Assembly (NCBI GenBank): GCA_947471745.1
Contig: CANJKZ010000774.1
Coordinates: forward strand, 1,798,001-1,862,000
Origin: Closterium sp. Naga37s-1
Lineage: Eukaryota; Streptophyta; Zygnematophyceae; Desmidiales; Closteriaceae
Direction: 5' to 3'
DNA length: 64,000 nt
Shown: positions 23,355 through 32,257 of the stretch, one piece after another
Numbering within the stretch: the first letter of the stretch is position 1
Layout: each line of letters starts with the position of its first letter
The notes under the pieces: model-generated
What the model saw: the letters and a program-made list of their open reading frames with translations, nothing else
The model's database searches: none
What the model was told of the DNA's origin: nothing
Made by a program: the position numbers and the translations under genes

Positions 23355-23560
23355 CTCTGCTTGTAGTGTGATCTATATATATACCTGCATGCTTACACTT
23401 GCTAGGGTATGATCACTGTATTGTTTGTTCTCTTTTATATAACTCTGCATGTGAACCGGCCTTGTGGCCCTGTGCTTGTGCTCGGACTGTGTGGTGACTT
23501 TGTGATCCACCCCGAGCTTGCTTTGCTTTTCTTGACTCGTCTTGTGACCACTTGTTCTCC

Positions 23561-23581
23561 CCCACTTTCCCTATGTGGGTG
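23561..23581 (+). promoter_or_regulatory. E2 polypurine tract, altered hairpin
   Basis: The purine tract before the 3' LTR is GTGGGTG rather than GGGGGTG. A pairing CCCAC (23561-23565) with GTGGG (23575-23579) is still possible, so the stem of the family is kept in a shifted register. Confidence 0.45.
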
Positions 23582-23712
23582 TGTCAAAATGTTGTATAGC
23601 TTATATTGTGTAGGCTATATTGGGGTAGCCCATAAGGGGTACAACCCAATTAGGGTTAGTACTTGTACCCAACGCTTTGCTAGTTCATCCATTCTCGTTC
23701 ATTATTCTGACA
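23582..23712 (+). repeat. E2 3' LTR
   Basis: 131 bp, TGTCAAAATG...TCTGACA, followed by the ACTGG duplicate. It has four differences from the 5' copy, including the repaired CA terminus. Confidence 0.92.
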
Positions 23713-24294
23713 ACTGGCATTCTTCATCAGATGGATGTGTGGCACAAATGTCGGGCACTGTCCAAGATCGATACATGACATGATCGATGCACGCAGTGAT
23801 GATATGCGGGTGGAAGAAGCTGAACCAGTAGAGGATTTGTGGGGCGTTGCCTCGAAACACCTAAGAGCGTGGTTGTTGGCACAAAAGGCATCCATAATCA
23901 ATAAAAGCTCGTCGAAGAAGAAAATGATTGAAGCGATTTGCCGCATCAAAGGTTGTCGTTTAGAGAACTATGGGGAAGCGAGATCGCCTTGGAAGTACCC
24001 TGAGGTGTGGCGTGTCCAGCTCGTGCGTAACTCGAGCCCTGATTTCGCCGGCAATGACAGCACGCTATAGTCTGGTCGAGCGCGCGATGTAGATGGGGAG
24101 GGTGCAGGACCACGTACTGATGATTCACACGCGGGCCATGAGCCAGGGGTGACACAAGTGTCAGTGAGGTGTGCGACCTCTTCTGTTGGTGCAGATAGGG
24201 GAGGGGGGGGTTCATGTCCTGAGTTCGTTGGTGGTTTTGTCCCAATCAAACTACTTGAGGAGACCATGGATAGGGTGGAGAGGGGGGAAGATCC
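23713..24294 (+). pseudogene. DDE-transposase-like gene, DVWHK part
   Basis: Directly after the E2 target repeat the frame continues as TGILHQMDVWHKCRALSK (23713-23766). In related transposases DVWHxxK follows the second catalytic Asp by a short distance, as here once E2 is ignored. A TGA follows. A second frame from 23735 has an acidic stretch and then a possible SAP-like segment (HLRAWLLAQK, then a Lys-rich helix, near 23860-23950), ending in TAG at 24068. A third frame from 24149 runs into E3 at GEDP and resumes beyond it at 32258. The SAP idea is weak. Confidence 0.45.
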
Positions 24295-24427
24295 TGTCAA
24301 ACTTATATCTGCTATGGTCTTTTTAGGCTGTAGTGGGGTAGCTCTTAGAGGGTACAACACTTATGTGTTTCCTACTTGTACCCATCTCACTTTCTAGTTC
24401 ATTCATTCTTTCGTCTATTCTTTCACA
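24295..24427 (+). repeat. E3 5' LTR
   Basis: 133 bp, TGTCAAACTTATATC...TTTCACA, with the family core GTAGTGGGGTAGC. Two substitutions separate it from the 3' LTR. Confidence 0.95.
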
Positions 24428-24471
24428 TGGTATAGAGCTAGTTTCAAGTTTTTTTTTTAAAGGGCCCACCA
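24428..24471 (+). promoter_or_regulatory. E3 primer-binding site and GGGCCCACCA motif
   Basis: TGGTATAGAGC follows the LTR. Relative to TGGTATCAGAGC one C is missing; E4 shares this, so the E3/E4 group may tolerate or use the variant. GGGCCCACCA is at 24462-24471. Confidence 0.75.
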
Positions 24472-24552
24472 CTGAATTTTTCGTACCTACTCGACGCGCG
24501 CGTCGCGCCTACCCTTTCGAGGCCCGTAGTGGCCCCTGCGCCTGCCCTTAGA

Positions 24553-25290
24553 GCTAGCGCCGGCCTCGTAAGGCCCCGTTTTCATGCCCCTTAAGGCCCC
24601 GTAAGGCCCCGGAATGCCCCGTAAGGCCCCTTAAGGCCCCCCTTTACGGCCCCGTTTAAGGCCCCGTAAGGCCCCGTAAGGCCCCGTAAGGCCCCGTAAG
24701 GCCCCTTAAGGCCCCCCTTTACGGCCCCGTTTAAGGCCCCGTAAGGCCCCGTAAGGCCCCGTAAGGCCCCGTAAGGCCCCGTCTGGCCCCGTAAGGCCCC
24801 GTTTAAGGCCCCGTAAGGCCCCGTTTCAGGCCCCGTAAGGCCCCGTAAGGCCCCGAAAGGCACCGTAAGGCCCCGTAAGGCCCCGTATGGCCCCGTAAGG
24901 CCCCGCTTAAGGCCCCGTAAGGCCCCGTTTAAGGCCCTTTAAGGCCCCGTAAGGCCCCGTTTCAGGCCCCATAAGGCCCCGTAAGGCCCCGTAAGGCCCC
25001 GTCAGGCCCCGTTTACGGCCCCGTAAGGCCCCGTTTAAGGCCCCGTAAGGCCCCGTTTTAGGCCCCAAAAGGCCCCGTAATGACCCTTAAGGCCCCGTAA
25101 GGCCCCTTAAGGCCCAGTAAGGCCCCGTATGGCCCCGTTTACGGCCCTGTTTAAGGCCCAGTAAGGCCCCGTGAGGCCCCATACGGCCCCGTCAGGCCCC
25201 GTTTAAGGCCCCGTAAGGCCCCGTCAGGCCCCGTTAGAGGCCCCGAACGGCCCCGTCAGGCCCCGTTAGTGGCCCCGTAAGGCCCCGCCC
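24553..25290 (+). repeat. E3 leader array A, 10-bp unit
   Basis: Some sixty to seventy tandem copies of AAGGCCCCGT with variants (TTTAAGGCCCC, CAGGCCCCGT). The unit is unique to this element in the window. It has no coding role; the minus-strand frame (GPYGALRGLT repeats) follows from the period. Confidence 0.9.
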
Positions 25291-25940
25291 GGCCCTACCC
25301 CAACCTGTCACGGCCCTGCGCCGGCTCTGCTGCAGGACCTGCCCAGGCCCTGCCCCGGCCCTGCCCCGGCACTGCCCCGGCCCTGCCCCGGCCCTGCACC
25401 TGCCCTGCCCCGGCCCTGCCCCGGCCCTGCACCTGCCCTACCCCGGCCCGGCTCTGCCCCGGCCCTGCCCCTGCCCTGCCCCGGCCCTGCCCCGGCCCTG
25501 CCCCGGCTCTGCCCCGGCCCTGCACCTGCCCTGCCCCGGCCCTGCCCCGGCTCTGCCCCGGCCCTGCACCTGCCCTGCCCCGGCCCTGCCCCGGCCCTGC
25601 CCCGGCCCTGCTCCGACCCTGCCCCGGCCCTGGACCGGCCCTGCCCCAGCTCTACCCCGGCCCTGCACCTGCCCTGCCCCGGCCCTGCCCCGGCCCTTCC
25701 CCGGCCCTGCCCCGGCTCTGCCCCGGCCCTGCTCCGACCCTGCCCCGGCCCTGCCTCGGCCTTGCCCCGGCTCTGCCCCGGCCCTGCACCTGCCCTGCCC
25801 CGGCCCGGCTCTACTCCGGCCCTGCCCCTGCCCTGCCCCGGCCCTGCCCCGGCCCTACCCCGGCTCTGCCCCGGCCCTGCCCCTGCCCTGCTCCTGCACT
25901 GTCGCGGCCCTACCCCGGCCCTGCCCCGGCCTCGCCACTG
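25291..25940 (+). repeat. E3 leader array B, 11-bp unit
   Basis: An abrupt change from array A to tandem CCCTGCCCCGG (11 bp), with CTGCACCTGCC and GGCTCTGCC variants recurring at longer intervals. It ends in CTCGCCACTG. On the opposite strand this is a long series of G-tracts with quadruplex potential. Confidence 0.9.
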
Positions 25941-25947
25941 GTAAGAG
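25941..25947 (+). promoter_or_regulatory. Candidate splice donor CTG|GTAAGAG
   Basis: A consensus-like 5' splice site sits right after array B, 93 bases before the gag ATG. The same CTGGTAAGAG is at 39411-39420 in E4, also just after its array and 127 bases before ATG, although the sequence around it differs. An acceptor-like CTGCTGCTACTGCTAG lies shortly before the ATG. Splicing is inferred, not shown. Confidence 0.35.
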
Positions 25948-26033
25948 TGTCGCCCTGCCGAGCCGCGCCGCCCTGCCTAGCCTGCCCTGCCTAGTTGCAC
26001 TGCTGCTACTGCTAGCCTGCTGCTGCACCTGTC

Positions 26034-29000
26034 ATGGCTAGTCTCAATGTTCTTACCTTTGATGCTGAGGGTCGTGCTGTTGACTTTGAGGTCTGGCTAG
26101 ATGATCTGCAGCTTTTCCTACAGTGCGATAGCAAGGATGGCCTCTCACTATTCGATCTCACGTCTAGCGCCTCTACTGCCCCTGCTGCTGATGCTGACAG
26201 TACTGTTCGCTCGCAGTGGCTCACGCGCGATGCTGCTGCTCGTCTTGATGTGCGCAATCACCTGCCGTCTACTGAGCGCGCGCACTTTAGTCAGTACAAA
26301 AGTGCTAGGGCTCTGTACGACGCTGTAGTTGCACGCTACTCCTCCCCTACCACTGCTGCCCTCAGCCGCCTCATGCTGCCGTACCTCTTTCCTGACCTTG
26401 CCGCCTTTGCCACAGTTGCTGACCTAGTTGCTCACCTCCGCACTAGTGACGCTCGCTACCGCGCTGCCCTTCCCACTGAGTTTCTTCCCACGAACTCCCC
26501 CCCCAGGTACATCACCCTTTACTACCTAGTCACCCGCCTCCCTGACTCTCTCTCCTCAGTCAGGGATCACTTTCTCTCCCTTTGCCCTACCGAGCTGACT
26601 GTCGACTTGCTAGAGGAGCGCCTTGCTGCAGCTGAGAAGAGTATCTTAGCTGTTGGGGCTTCTCGCGGCGACCGTCGCACCCCCTTCTTTGAGGGGTGTT
26701 CCCCTGTCCCCCTTCTCCCCTCTGTTGCCTCTGCTGCTGCTATCGACCTCGTTGGCACTGAGGAGGTCGGCGCTGCGTCTGCCCCTAGTGGGCGACGCCG
26801 CACTGGCAAGGGCAAGGGAAGCAAGGGTGGTGGAGGGGGCGGTGGAGGAAGCGGTGGAGGAGGTGGAGGTGGTGGTGGGGGTGGTCCCGGGGGTGGGGGC
26901 GTCGGTGGCGGCGGTGGAGGCCGTGGAGGCGGTGGCGGAGGCGGTGGAGGCGGCGGCAGCGGTGGTGGAGGTAGCGGAGGAGGTGGTGCTGGTCGCGGTG
27001 CAGCCACGCAGCGTGGAGGCCTTGGTGGCGGCCAGCGTCAGCAGCAGCTGCGCACCCGTGAGACCCCGTCTGTTCAGCAGCTTCGTGAGTGGTACGCTGG
27101 GCGTGGGAGGTCTGGGGGTGCAGGTCCCTGCGCGTACGTTCTTCGCACAGGCACTCGTAGTGGGGAGGTGTGTGGTCTCCCACACACCACGCAGCGCTGC
27201 TTCGGCCGCCTGACTGACGCTTGGCGTACTCAGTTTCCTGACGCTGTTGAGCTTCCTCGTTGGCATGATCTGCTTCTGCAGAATGTGCCTATCTTTGATC
27301 TAGACTTGGATGCTATCCTTGCTGCCATGTATGCTCTTGCTGATATTACTGAGGGTGACTGTTACCTGCGTGTCCCGCCCGACCCGGGCACTGTGGCTGC
27401 TGCTCTAGGTGCTAGTGCGGCTGCTGCTCTAGGTGCTAGTGCGTCTGCTGCTTCAGGTGCTGGTACGTCTCCTCTCTCTGGTATTGCACCTACTGAGTCC
27501 TTTCACACCTTCACACTTGACTCTGGTGCTTCGCGCTCTTTCTTTAGAGACAGCACCACGCTCACGCCGCTCCGTCGGCCTGTTGCGGTCTCCCTTGCTG
27601 ACCCCTCCGGGGGCCCAGTCCTTGCACACTCCTCCACGGTTCTACCGTGTCCTGCGGCCCCGTCGGGCTTGCTGTCGGGACTCCACCTCCCCTCGTTCTC
27701 TACGAACTTGGTGAGTGGAGCTGACCTCCAGGACGCGTGGGTTGACCAGTTCACCCCTGGAGGTCAGCGTGTGACCCACTGCACTTGCTCTCGGACGGGC
27801 CGCCACCTGGCCACGTTCACCCGTCGGCCAGGGTCGAGTCTGTACACACTGACTACTGCGCCTCCTCCGGTCCCTGCGTCTGGTCAGGTAGCTGCGTCCA
27901 GTCAGGTATTTGCTGCTGCGTCCAGGTCTAGTCCTGCGTCTGCCCCCTGCTCGTGTCGTCCTCTGCCGCACGAGACTCTCCTTTGGCACCACCGCCTTGG
28001 TCACCCCTCCCTGCCTCGTCTTCGAGGTATGGCCTCCCGTGCTCTTGTCTCTGGCCTCCCCAGGTCCCTCCCTCCCCTTCCTCCGGGGCCTGCCCCCACC
28101 TGTGTTCCTTGTGTCGAGGGCCGGCAGCGCGCCGCTCCTCACTCCTCCTCGTTTCCTCCGACTGAGGCCCCTCTGCAGACTCTTCACATGGACGTGTGGG
28201 GCCCAGCCCGCGTCCGTGGACAGGGTCACGAGCGTTACTTTCTGCTGGTCGTTGACGACTACTCGCGTTACACCACAGTCTTCCCCTTGCGCAGCAAGGG
28301 TGAGGTCACTGAGGTGTTGATCGACTGGATCCGCGGTGCTCGTTGCCAGCTTAGTGAGAGTTTCGGCTCCGACCTTCCTGTTCTGCGTCTGCACTCAGAC
28401 AGAGGCGGGGAGTTTTCCTCCGACCTCCTGAGAGCCTTCTGTCGTTTGGAGGGCATCCGCCAGACGTTCACGCTTCCGGCCTCCCCGCAGCAAAATGGGA
28501 TTGCTGAGCGCCGCATTGGCATGGTCATGGATGTCGCTCGTACGTCCATGATCCATACGGCTGCTCCCCATTTTCTGTGGCCGTTCGCGGTTCAGTACGC
28601 TGCGCATCAGATCAACCTTCAGCCTCGTGTCTCCTTGCCGGATACCACACCTACTCTGCGGTGGACGGGGAAGGTTGGCGATGCGTCCGCGTTTCGTGTC
28701 TGGGGATCTCGAGCTTTTGTCCGCGATACTACAGCGGACAAGCTGTCCTCCCGTGCCTTTCCCTGTGTCTTCCTTGGCTTCCCTCCTGACGCACCCGGGT
28801 GGCAGTTCTACCACCCCACCTCGCGTCGTGTTCTGTACTCTCAGGACGTCACGTTCGACGAGTCGGTGTCGTACTACCGTCTCTTTCCCTACCGCACTGC
28901 CTCTCCCCCCCCCCCGCCACTCTTCCTAGCACCAGGTACTCCCCTGGTACACCCCCTCCCCCCCCAGGGTCCTGCCCCCTCAGGTGTGTCCCAGGTAGAC

Positions 29001-31895
29001 CCTGCCGAGCCGGTCGAGGTAGCTGTCGACTCAGGTGCTGCTAGGGGTGCTGACCCTGCGGGTGCGGGGACTGGGGGTGCTGAGTCTGGGGGTGCTGAGT
29101 CTGGGGGTGCTGAGACTGGGCGTGCTGAGCCTGGGGGTGTGGCGCCTGAGGGTACTGTGTGTGGAGGTGCTGAGCCTGCACGTGCTGCGTCTGGAGGTGC
29201 TCTAGGTGTCCCGTCGCGGCGGGAGCCCCTCTCTCCACAGCGGCTTCGTGAGTGGTACTCTCGGCGCTGTCGGGTTGCTGCTGGGGGTGCTGCTAGTGCT
29301 GGAGCTGCTGGAGGTGCTGGTGCTGCTGGAGGTGGTGCTGGTGCTGGAGCTGCTGGAGGTGCTGCTGGTGCTGGAGGTGCTACTGGAGCTATTGGAGGTG
29401 CTGGCGCTGCTGGAGGTGGTGCTGGTGCTGGAGCTGCTGGAGGTGCTGCTGGTGCTGGTGCTGCTGGAGGTGGTGCTGGTGCTGGAGCTGCTGGAGGTGC
29501 TGCTGGTGCTGGAGCTGCTGGAGCTGCTGGAGGTGCTGGTGCTACTGGAGGTGGCGCTGGTGCTGGAGCTGCTGGAGGTGCTGCTGTTGCTGGTGGTGCT
29601 GGTGCTGGAGCTGCTGGAGGCGCTGTGCGGCCGCGGCCGTACTACGTTCCGCTCCTTCAGCAGGTTCTTGGCTCCCCGCCTCCTCCTGGTCCTCCTCCTC
29701 CTTTCCTGAGTCCATCGCCTGTCCAGTCCCAGTCGCAGTTGCAGCCGGCCTCTCCACTGCCTGGTCCTTCTCCTTACTCTGGTCCGACTAGAGGTCTTAC
29801 GGAGCGTCGTGAGCCTGAGTCTCGTCCTGCGTCGCTTGTCCGTACTGTTCGCGCTGGTCGTGTTTCGCGTCCGCGTCTTCGTCCTGTCCCAGGCACTCAC
29901 TCTATGACACTGCGTCCTTCTACTGCTCCACAGCGTGTCCCTCTGCCCTCTCCTCCTACGTCCTCTCTTCCTGACGGTCCGGACCCGGAGTCTGACTCCC
30001 TTCGTGCTGCTAGTCCTACTGTCACCCGCTTTCTGGCCACTGCTGTCACTGACCCTCTATTTGAGTCCTCTTCTGCGTCTGCTCTTGTTGCTGAGCTTGT
30101 TGACTTTGCTGCAGCCTGTCGCCTAGACTACGCTGCTAGTCTTGTTGCTGAGTCTACGTCTGCGTCTGTCTGTCCTCCGTCCGTCGGGGGTGAGTGTGCT
30201 CTTGGCACGGACGTTCTTGAGGACAGACATGAGGACCTTGAGTGTTTTGCTGCTGCTTCACCTCATCTCGTGTCCATGCTACTTGCCCCTGAGGGAGACC
30301 CGGATGCACTAGATATCCCGACCCCGCGCTCTTACGCAGAGGCGATAGAGGGTCCCTACTCCTCTCAGTGGCAGGCAGCCATGGACGCAGAGATGGCTTC
30401 CTGGAAGTCCACAGGCACCTACGTAGACGAGGTTCCCCCACCTGGGGCAAACATCGCCAGTGGCATGTGGATCTTCAGGGTGAAGCGGCCGCCGGGTTCT
30501 CCGCCTGCCTTCAAGGCGCGTTACGTTGCACGTGGCTTCAGTCAGCGACAGGGAGTTGACTTCTTTCAGACCTTCTCCCCTACCCCGAAGATGACCACTC
30601 TTCGGGTACTGCTGCACGTTGCTGCTCAGCGTGACTACGAGCTCCACTCGCTTGACTTCAGCACAGCCTTCCTACAGGGCAGCCTGCACGAGGAGATCTG
30701 GCTGCGCCGCCCACCTGGCTTCACTGGGTCGTTTCCTACTGGTACCCAGTGGAGCCTCCGGCGGCCAGTCTACGGTCTTCGCCAGGCGCCCCGTGAGTGG
30801 CACGACACGCTCAGGATGACTCTTGCTGCTCTTGGTTTTGCTCCTTCCACTGCTGACCCTTCTCTGTTTCTACGCACTGACGCTACTCTGTCGCCGTTCT
30901 ACGTTCTTGTGTACGTAGACGACCTTGTCTTTGCTACTGCTGACACGGAGGCACTTGCCCATGTGAAGTCCGAGCTGCAGAAGAGACACACGTGCACAGA
31001 CCTGGGTGAGCTCACAAGCTATCTTGGCTTGCGGATCACCCGGGACAGAGCACAGCGCACCATTACCTTGACTCAGTCACACATGGTGCAGCAGGTCCTT
31101 CAGCGCTTCGGCTTCACCTACTCCTCGCCACAGTCCACTCCTCTGCCTACCGGTCACTCGCTCTCAGCTCCACCTTCGGACGAGTCCGTAGAGCCGAGTG
31201 GCCCGTATCCAGAGCTTGTGGGCTGCCTCATGTACCTGATGACTTGCACACGACCTGACCTCGCATACCCTCTCAGCCTTCTGGCTCGCTACGTGGCTCC
31301 CGGCAGGCACCGAAAGGTGCACTGGGATGCTGCGAAGAGGGTGTTGCGATACTTGTGCAGTACATCGGGCATGGGGCTCGTGCTTGGAGGACGGGCTCGA
31401 GTTGTCCTCACTGGTCACGCTGACGCCTCCTGGGTTGACGACTTGACTACGCAGCGGTCGTCACAGGGTTACACCTTCAGCCTTGGCTCCGGTTCTGTCT
31501 CCTGGCGGTCTACCCGCTCTTCTTCTGTTCTCAGCTCCAGTTGCGAGGCTGAGATCTACGCTGGGGCCATGGCTGCACAGGAGCTTCGCTGGCTCACCTA
31601 CGTGCTGACCGACTTGGGAGAGGCGCCTCGTTCTCCTCTAGTTCTGTACGTCGACAACAAGGCCATGCTGGCCTTGTGTCAGGAGCACAGACTGGACCAC
31701 AGAACGAAGCACATTGCTCTGCGTTACTTCCTTGCTCGAGAGTTGCAGCAGCGTGGCCAGCTTCGTCTTGCTTACGTGGCCTCTCAGGCCAACACTGCTG
31801 ATGTTTTCACCAAGGCACTTCAGCCTTGTGATCATCAGCGTTTCTGTACTGTGTTAGGCCTTGTACCTACTGTGCCTCACTTGTTGACTTCTTGA
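26034..31895 (+). CDS. gag-pol: E3 gag-pol polyprotein, 1953 aa, intact
   Basis: One ORF encodes the capsid, protease, integrase, RT and RNase H of a copia element. The ATG at 26034 is chosen because E4 has the same start and MAS(L/P) beginning. Residues 1-215 are the gag helical domain and ~261-322 a nearly pure Gly linker. A zinc-type site C-x13-C-x3-H-x4-C (C366, C380, H384, C389) replaces the usual compact CCHC knuckle. The protease has DSGA at D496. The integrase has its HH..CC finger (WHHRLGH, then C690/C693) and catalytic D720, D789 and E825 with the D-35-E spacing. An Ala/Gly linker spans ~1080-1197. RT runs from ~1490 with YVDD at 1627-1630, and RNase H has D1797, E1838 and D1874. 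Gag and pol lie in one frame, as is usual for Ty1/copia. All catalytic residues looked for are present. Confidence 0.95.
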   Translation: MASLNVLTFDAEGRAVDFEVWLDDLQLFLQCDSKDGLSLFDLTSSASTAPAADADSTVRSQWLTRDAAARLDVRNHLPSTERAHFSQYKSARALYDAVVARYSSPTTAALSRLMLPYLFPDLAAFATVADLVAHLRTSDARYRAALPTEFLPTNSPPRYITLYYLVTRLPDSLSSVRDHFLSLCPTELTVDLLEERLAAAEKSILAVGASRGDRRTPFFEGCSPVPLLPSVASAAAIDLVGTEEVGAASAPSGRRRTGKGKGSKGGGGGGGGSGGGGGGGGGGGPGGGGVGGGGGGRGGGGGGGGGGGSGGGGSGGGGAGRGAATQRGGLGGGQRQQQLRTRETPSVQQLREWYAGRGRSGGAGPCAYVLRTGTRSGEVCGLPHTTQRCFGRLTDAWRTQFPDAVELPRWHDLLLQNVPIFDLDLDAILAAMYALADITEGDCYLRVPPDPGTVAAALGASAAAALGASASAASGAGTSPLSGIAPTESFHTFTLDSGASRSFFRDSTTLTPLRRPVAVSLADPSGGPVLAHSSTVLPCPAAPSGLLSGLHLPSFSTNLVSGADLQDAWVDQFTPGGQRVTHCTCSRTGRHLATFTRRPGSSLYTLTTAPPPVPASGQVAASSQVFAAASRSSPASAPCSCRPLPHETLLWHHRLGHPSLPRLRGMASRALVSGLPRSLPPLPPGPAPTCVPCVEGRQRAAPHSSSFPPTEAPLQTLHMDVWGPARVRGQGHERYFLLVVDDYSRYTTVFPLRSKGEVTEVLIDWIRGARCQLSESFGSDLPVLRLHSDRGGEFSSDLLRAFCRLEGIRQTFTLPASPQQNGIAERRIGMVMDVARTSMIHTAAPHFLWPFAVQYAAHQINLQPRVSLPDTTPTLRWTGKVGDASAFRVWGSRAFVRDTTADKLSSRAFPCVFLGFPPDAPGWQFYHPTSRRVLYSQDVTFDESVSYYRLFPYRTASPPPPPLFLAPGTPLVHPLPPQGPAPSGVSQVDPAEPVEVAVDSGAARGADPAGAGTGGAESGGAESGGAETGRAEPGGVAPEGTVCGGAEPARAASGGALGVPSRREPLSPQRLREWYSRRCRVAAGGAASAGAAGGAGAAGGGAGAGAAGGAAGAGGATGAIGGAGAAGGGAGAGAAGGAAGAGAAGGGAGAGAAGGAAGAGAAGAAGGAGATGGGAGAGAAGGAAVAGGAGAGAAGGAVRPRPYYVPLLQQVLGSPPPPGPPPPFLSPSPVQSQSQLQPASPLPGPSPYSGPTRGLTERREPESRPASLVRTVRAGRVSRPRLRPVPGTHSMTLRPSTAPQRVPLPSPPTSSLPDGPDPESDSLRAASPTVTRFLATAVTDPLFESSSASALVAELVDFAAACRLDYAASLVAESTSASVCPPSVGGECALGTDVLEDRHEDLECFAAASPHLVSMLLAPEGDPDALDIPTPRSYAEAIEGPYSSQWQAAMDAEMASWKSTGTYVDEVPPPGANIASGMWIFRVKRPPGSPPAFKARYVARGFSQRQGVDFFQTFSPTPKMTTLRVLLHVAAQRDYELHSLDFSTAFLQGSLHEEIWLRRPPGFTGSFPTGTQWSLRRPVYGLRQAPREWHDTLRMTLAALGFAPSTADPSLFLRTDATLSPFYVLVYVDDLVFATADTEALAHVKSELQKRHTCTDLGELTSYLGLRITRDRAQRTITLTQSHMVQQVLQRFGFTYSSPQSTPLPTGHSLSAPPSDESVEPSGPYPELVGCLMYLMTCTRPDLAYPLSLLARYVAPGRHRKVHWDAAKRVLRYLCSTSGMGLVLGGRARVVLTGHADASWVDDLTTQRSSQGYTFSLGSGSVSWRSTRSSSVLSSSCEAEIYAGAMAAQELRWLTYVLTDLGEAPRSPLVLYVDNKAMLALCQEHRLDHRTKHIALRYFLARELQQRGQLRLAYVASQANTADVFTKALQPCDHQRFCTVLGLVPTVPHLLTS

Positions 31896-32101
31896 CTCTG
31901 CTTGTACTGTACTCTATATAGTTATACCTGCATGCTTACACTTGCTAGGTTGTGTTCACTGTATTGTTTGCTTTCCTTTATATAACTCTGCATGTGAACT
32001 GGCCTTCTGGCCCTTTGCTTGTGCTCAGACTGTGTGGTGACTTTGTGATCCACCCTGAGCTTGCTTTGCTTTTCTTGACTGGTCTTGTGACCTCTTGTTC
32101 T

Positions 32102-32124
32102 CCCCCACTTTGCCTATGGGGGTG
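32102..32124 (+). promoter_or_regulatory. E3 polypurine tract in a hairpin
   Basis: TGGGGG (32117-32122) can pair with CCCCCA (32102-32107). It is followed by TG and the LTR. The ~230 bases from the pol stop to here are strongly conserved among E1-E4 and E6, including TATATA and TTTATATAACTC blocks and GGTGACTTTGTGATCCACC. Confidence 0.55.
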
Positions 32125-32257
32125 TGTCAAAATTATATCTGCTATGGTCTATTTAGGCTGTAGTGGGGTAGCTCTTAGAGGGTACAACACTTATGTGTTT
32201 CCTACTTGTACCCATCTCACTTTCTAGTTCATTCATTCTTTCGTCTATTCTTTCACA
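32125..32257 (+). repeat. E3 3' LTR
   Basis: 133 bp, two differences from the 5' LTR (positions 8 and 27 of the repeat). GATCC follows. Confidence 0.95.

Larger units (their letters stand above)
16791..23712 (+). mobile_element. E2: Ty1/copia LTR retrotransposon, decayed
   Basis: 6922 bp with perfect ACTGG target duplications at 16786-16790 and 23713-23717. The LTRs are 131 bp each and differ at four positions. It belongs to the same family as E1 by leader motif, protein sequence and 3' region; both share protein features (such as ICTCTRTG and LNLWP) not found in E3/E4. It is inserted in the transposase-like gene between the TDDGG and DVWHK motifs. Confidence 0.95.
24295..32257 (+). mobile_element. 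E3: Ty1/copia LTR retrotransposon, apparently intact
   Basis: 7963 bp, with perfect GATCC target duplications at 24290-24294 and 32258-32262. The 133-bp LTRs differ at only two positions. It has PBS, leader motif, two leader arrays, one uninterrupted gag-pol ORF, a conserved 3' untranslated region and a purine tract. It is the only copy in the window with all coding parts intact, so it is a plausible donor for its relatives. Confidence 0.96.

Noticed and set aside
24553-25940. CRISPR-like or satellite-origin reading of the 10/11-bp arrays
   Set aside because: No unique spacers of constant length, and the arrays sit inside a eukaryotic LTR element.
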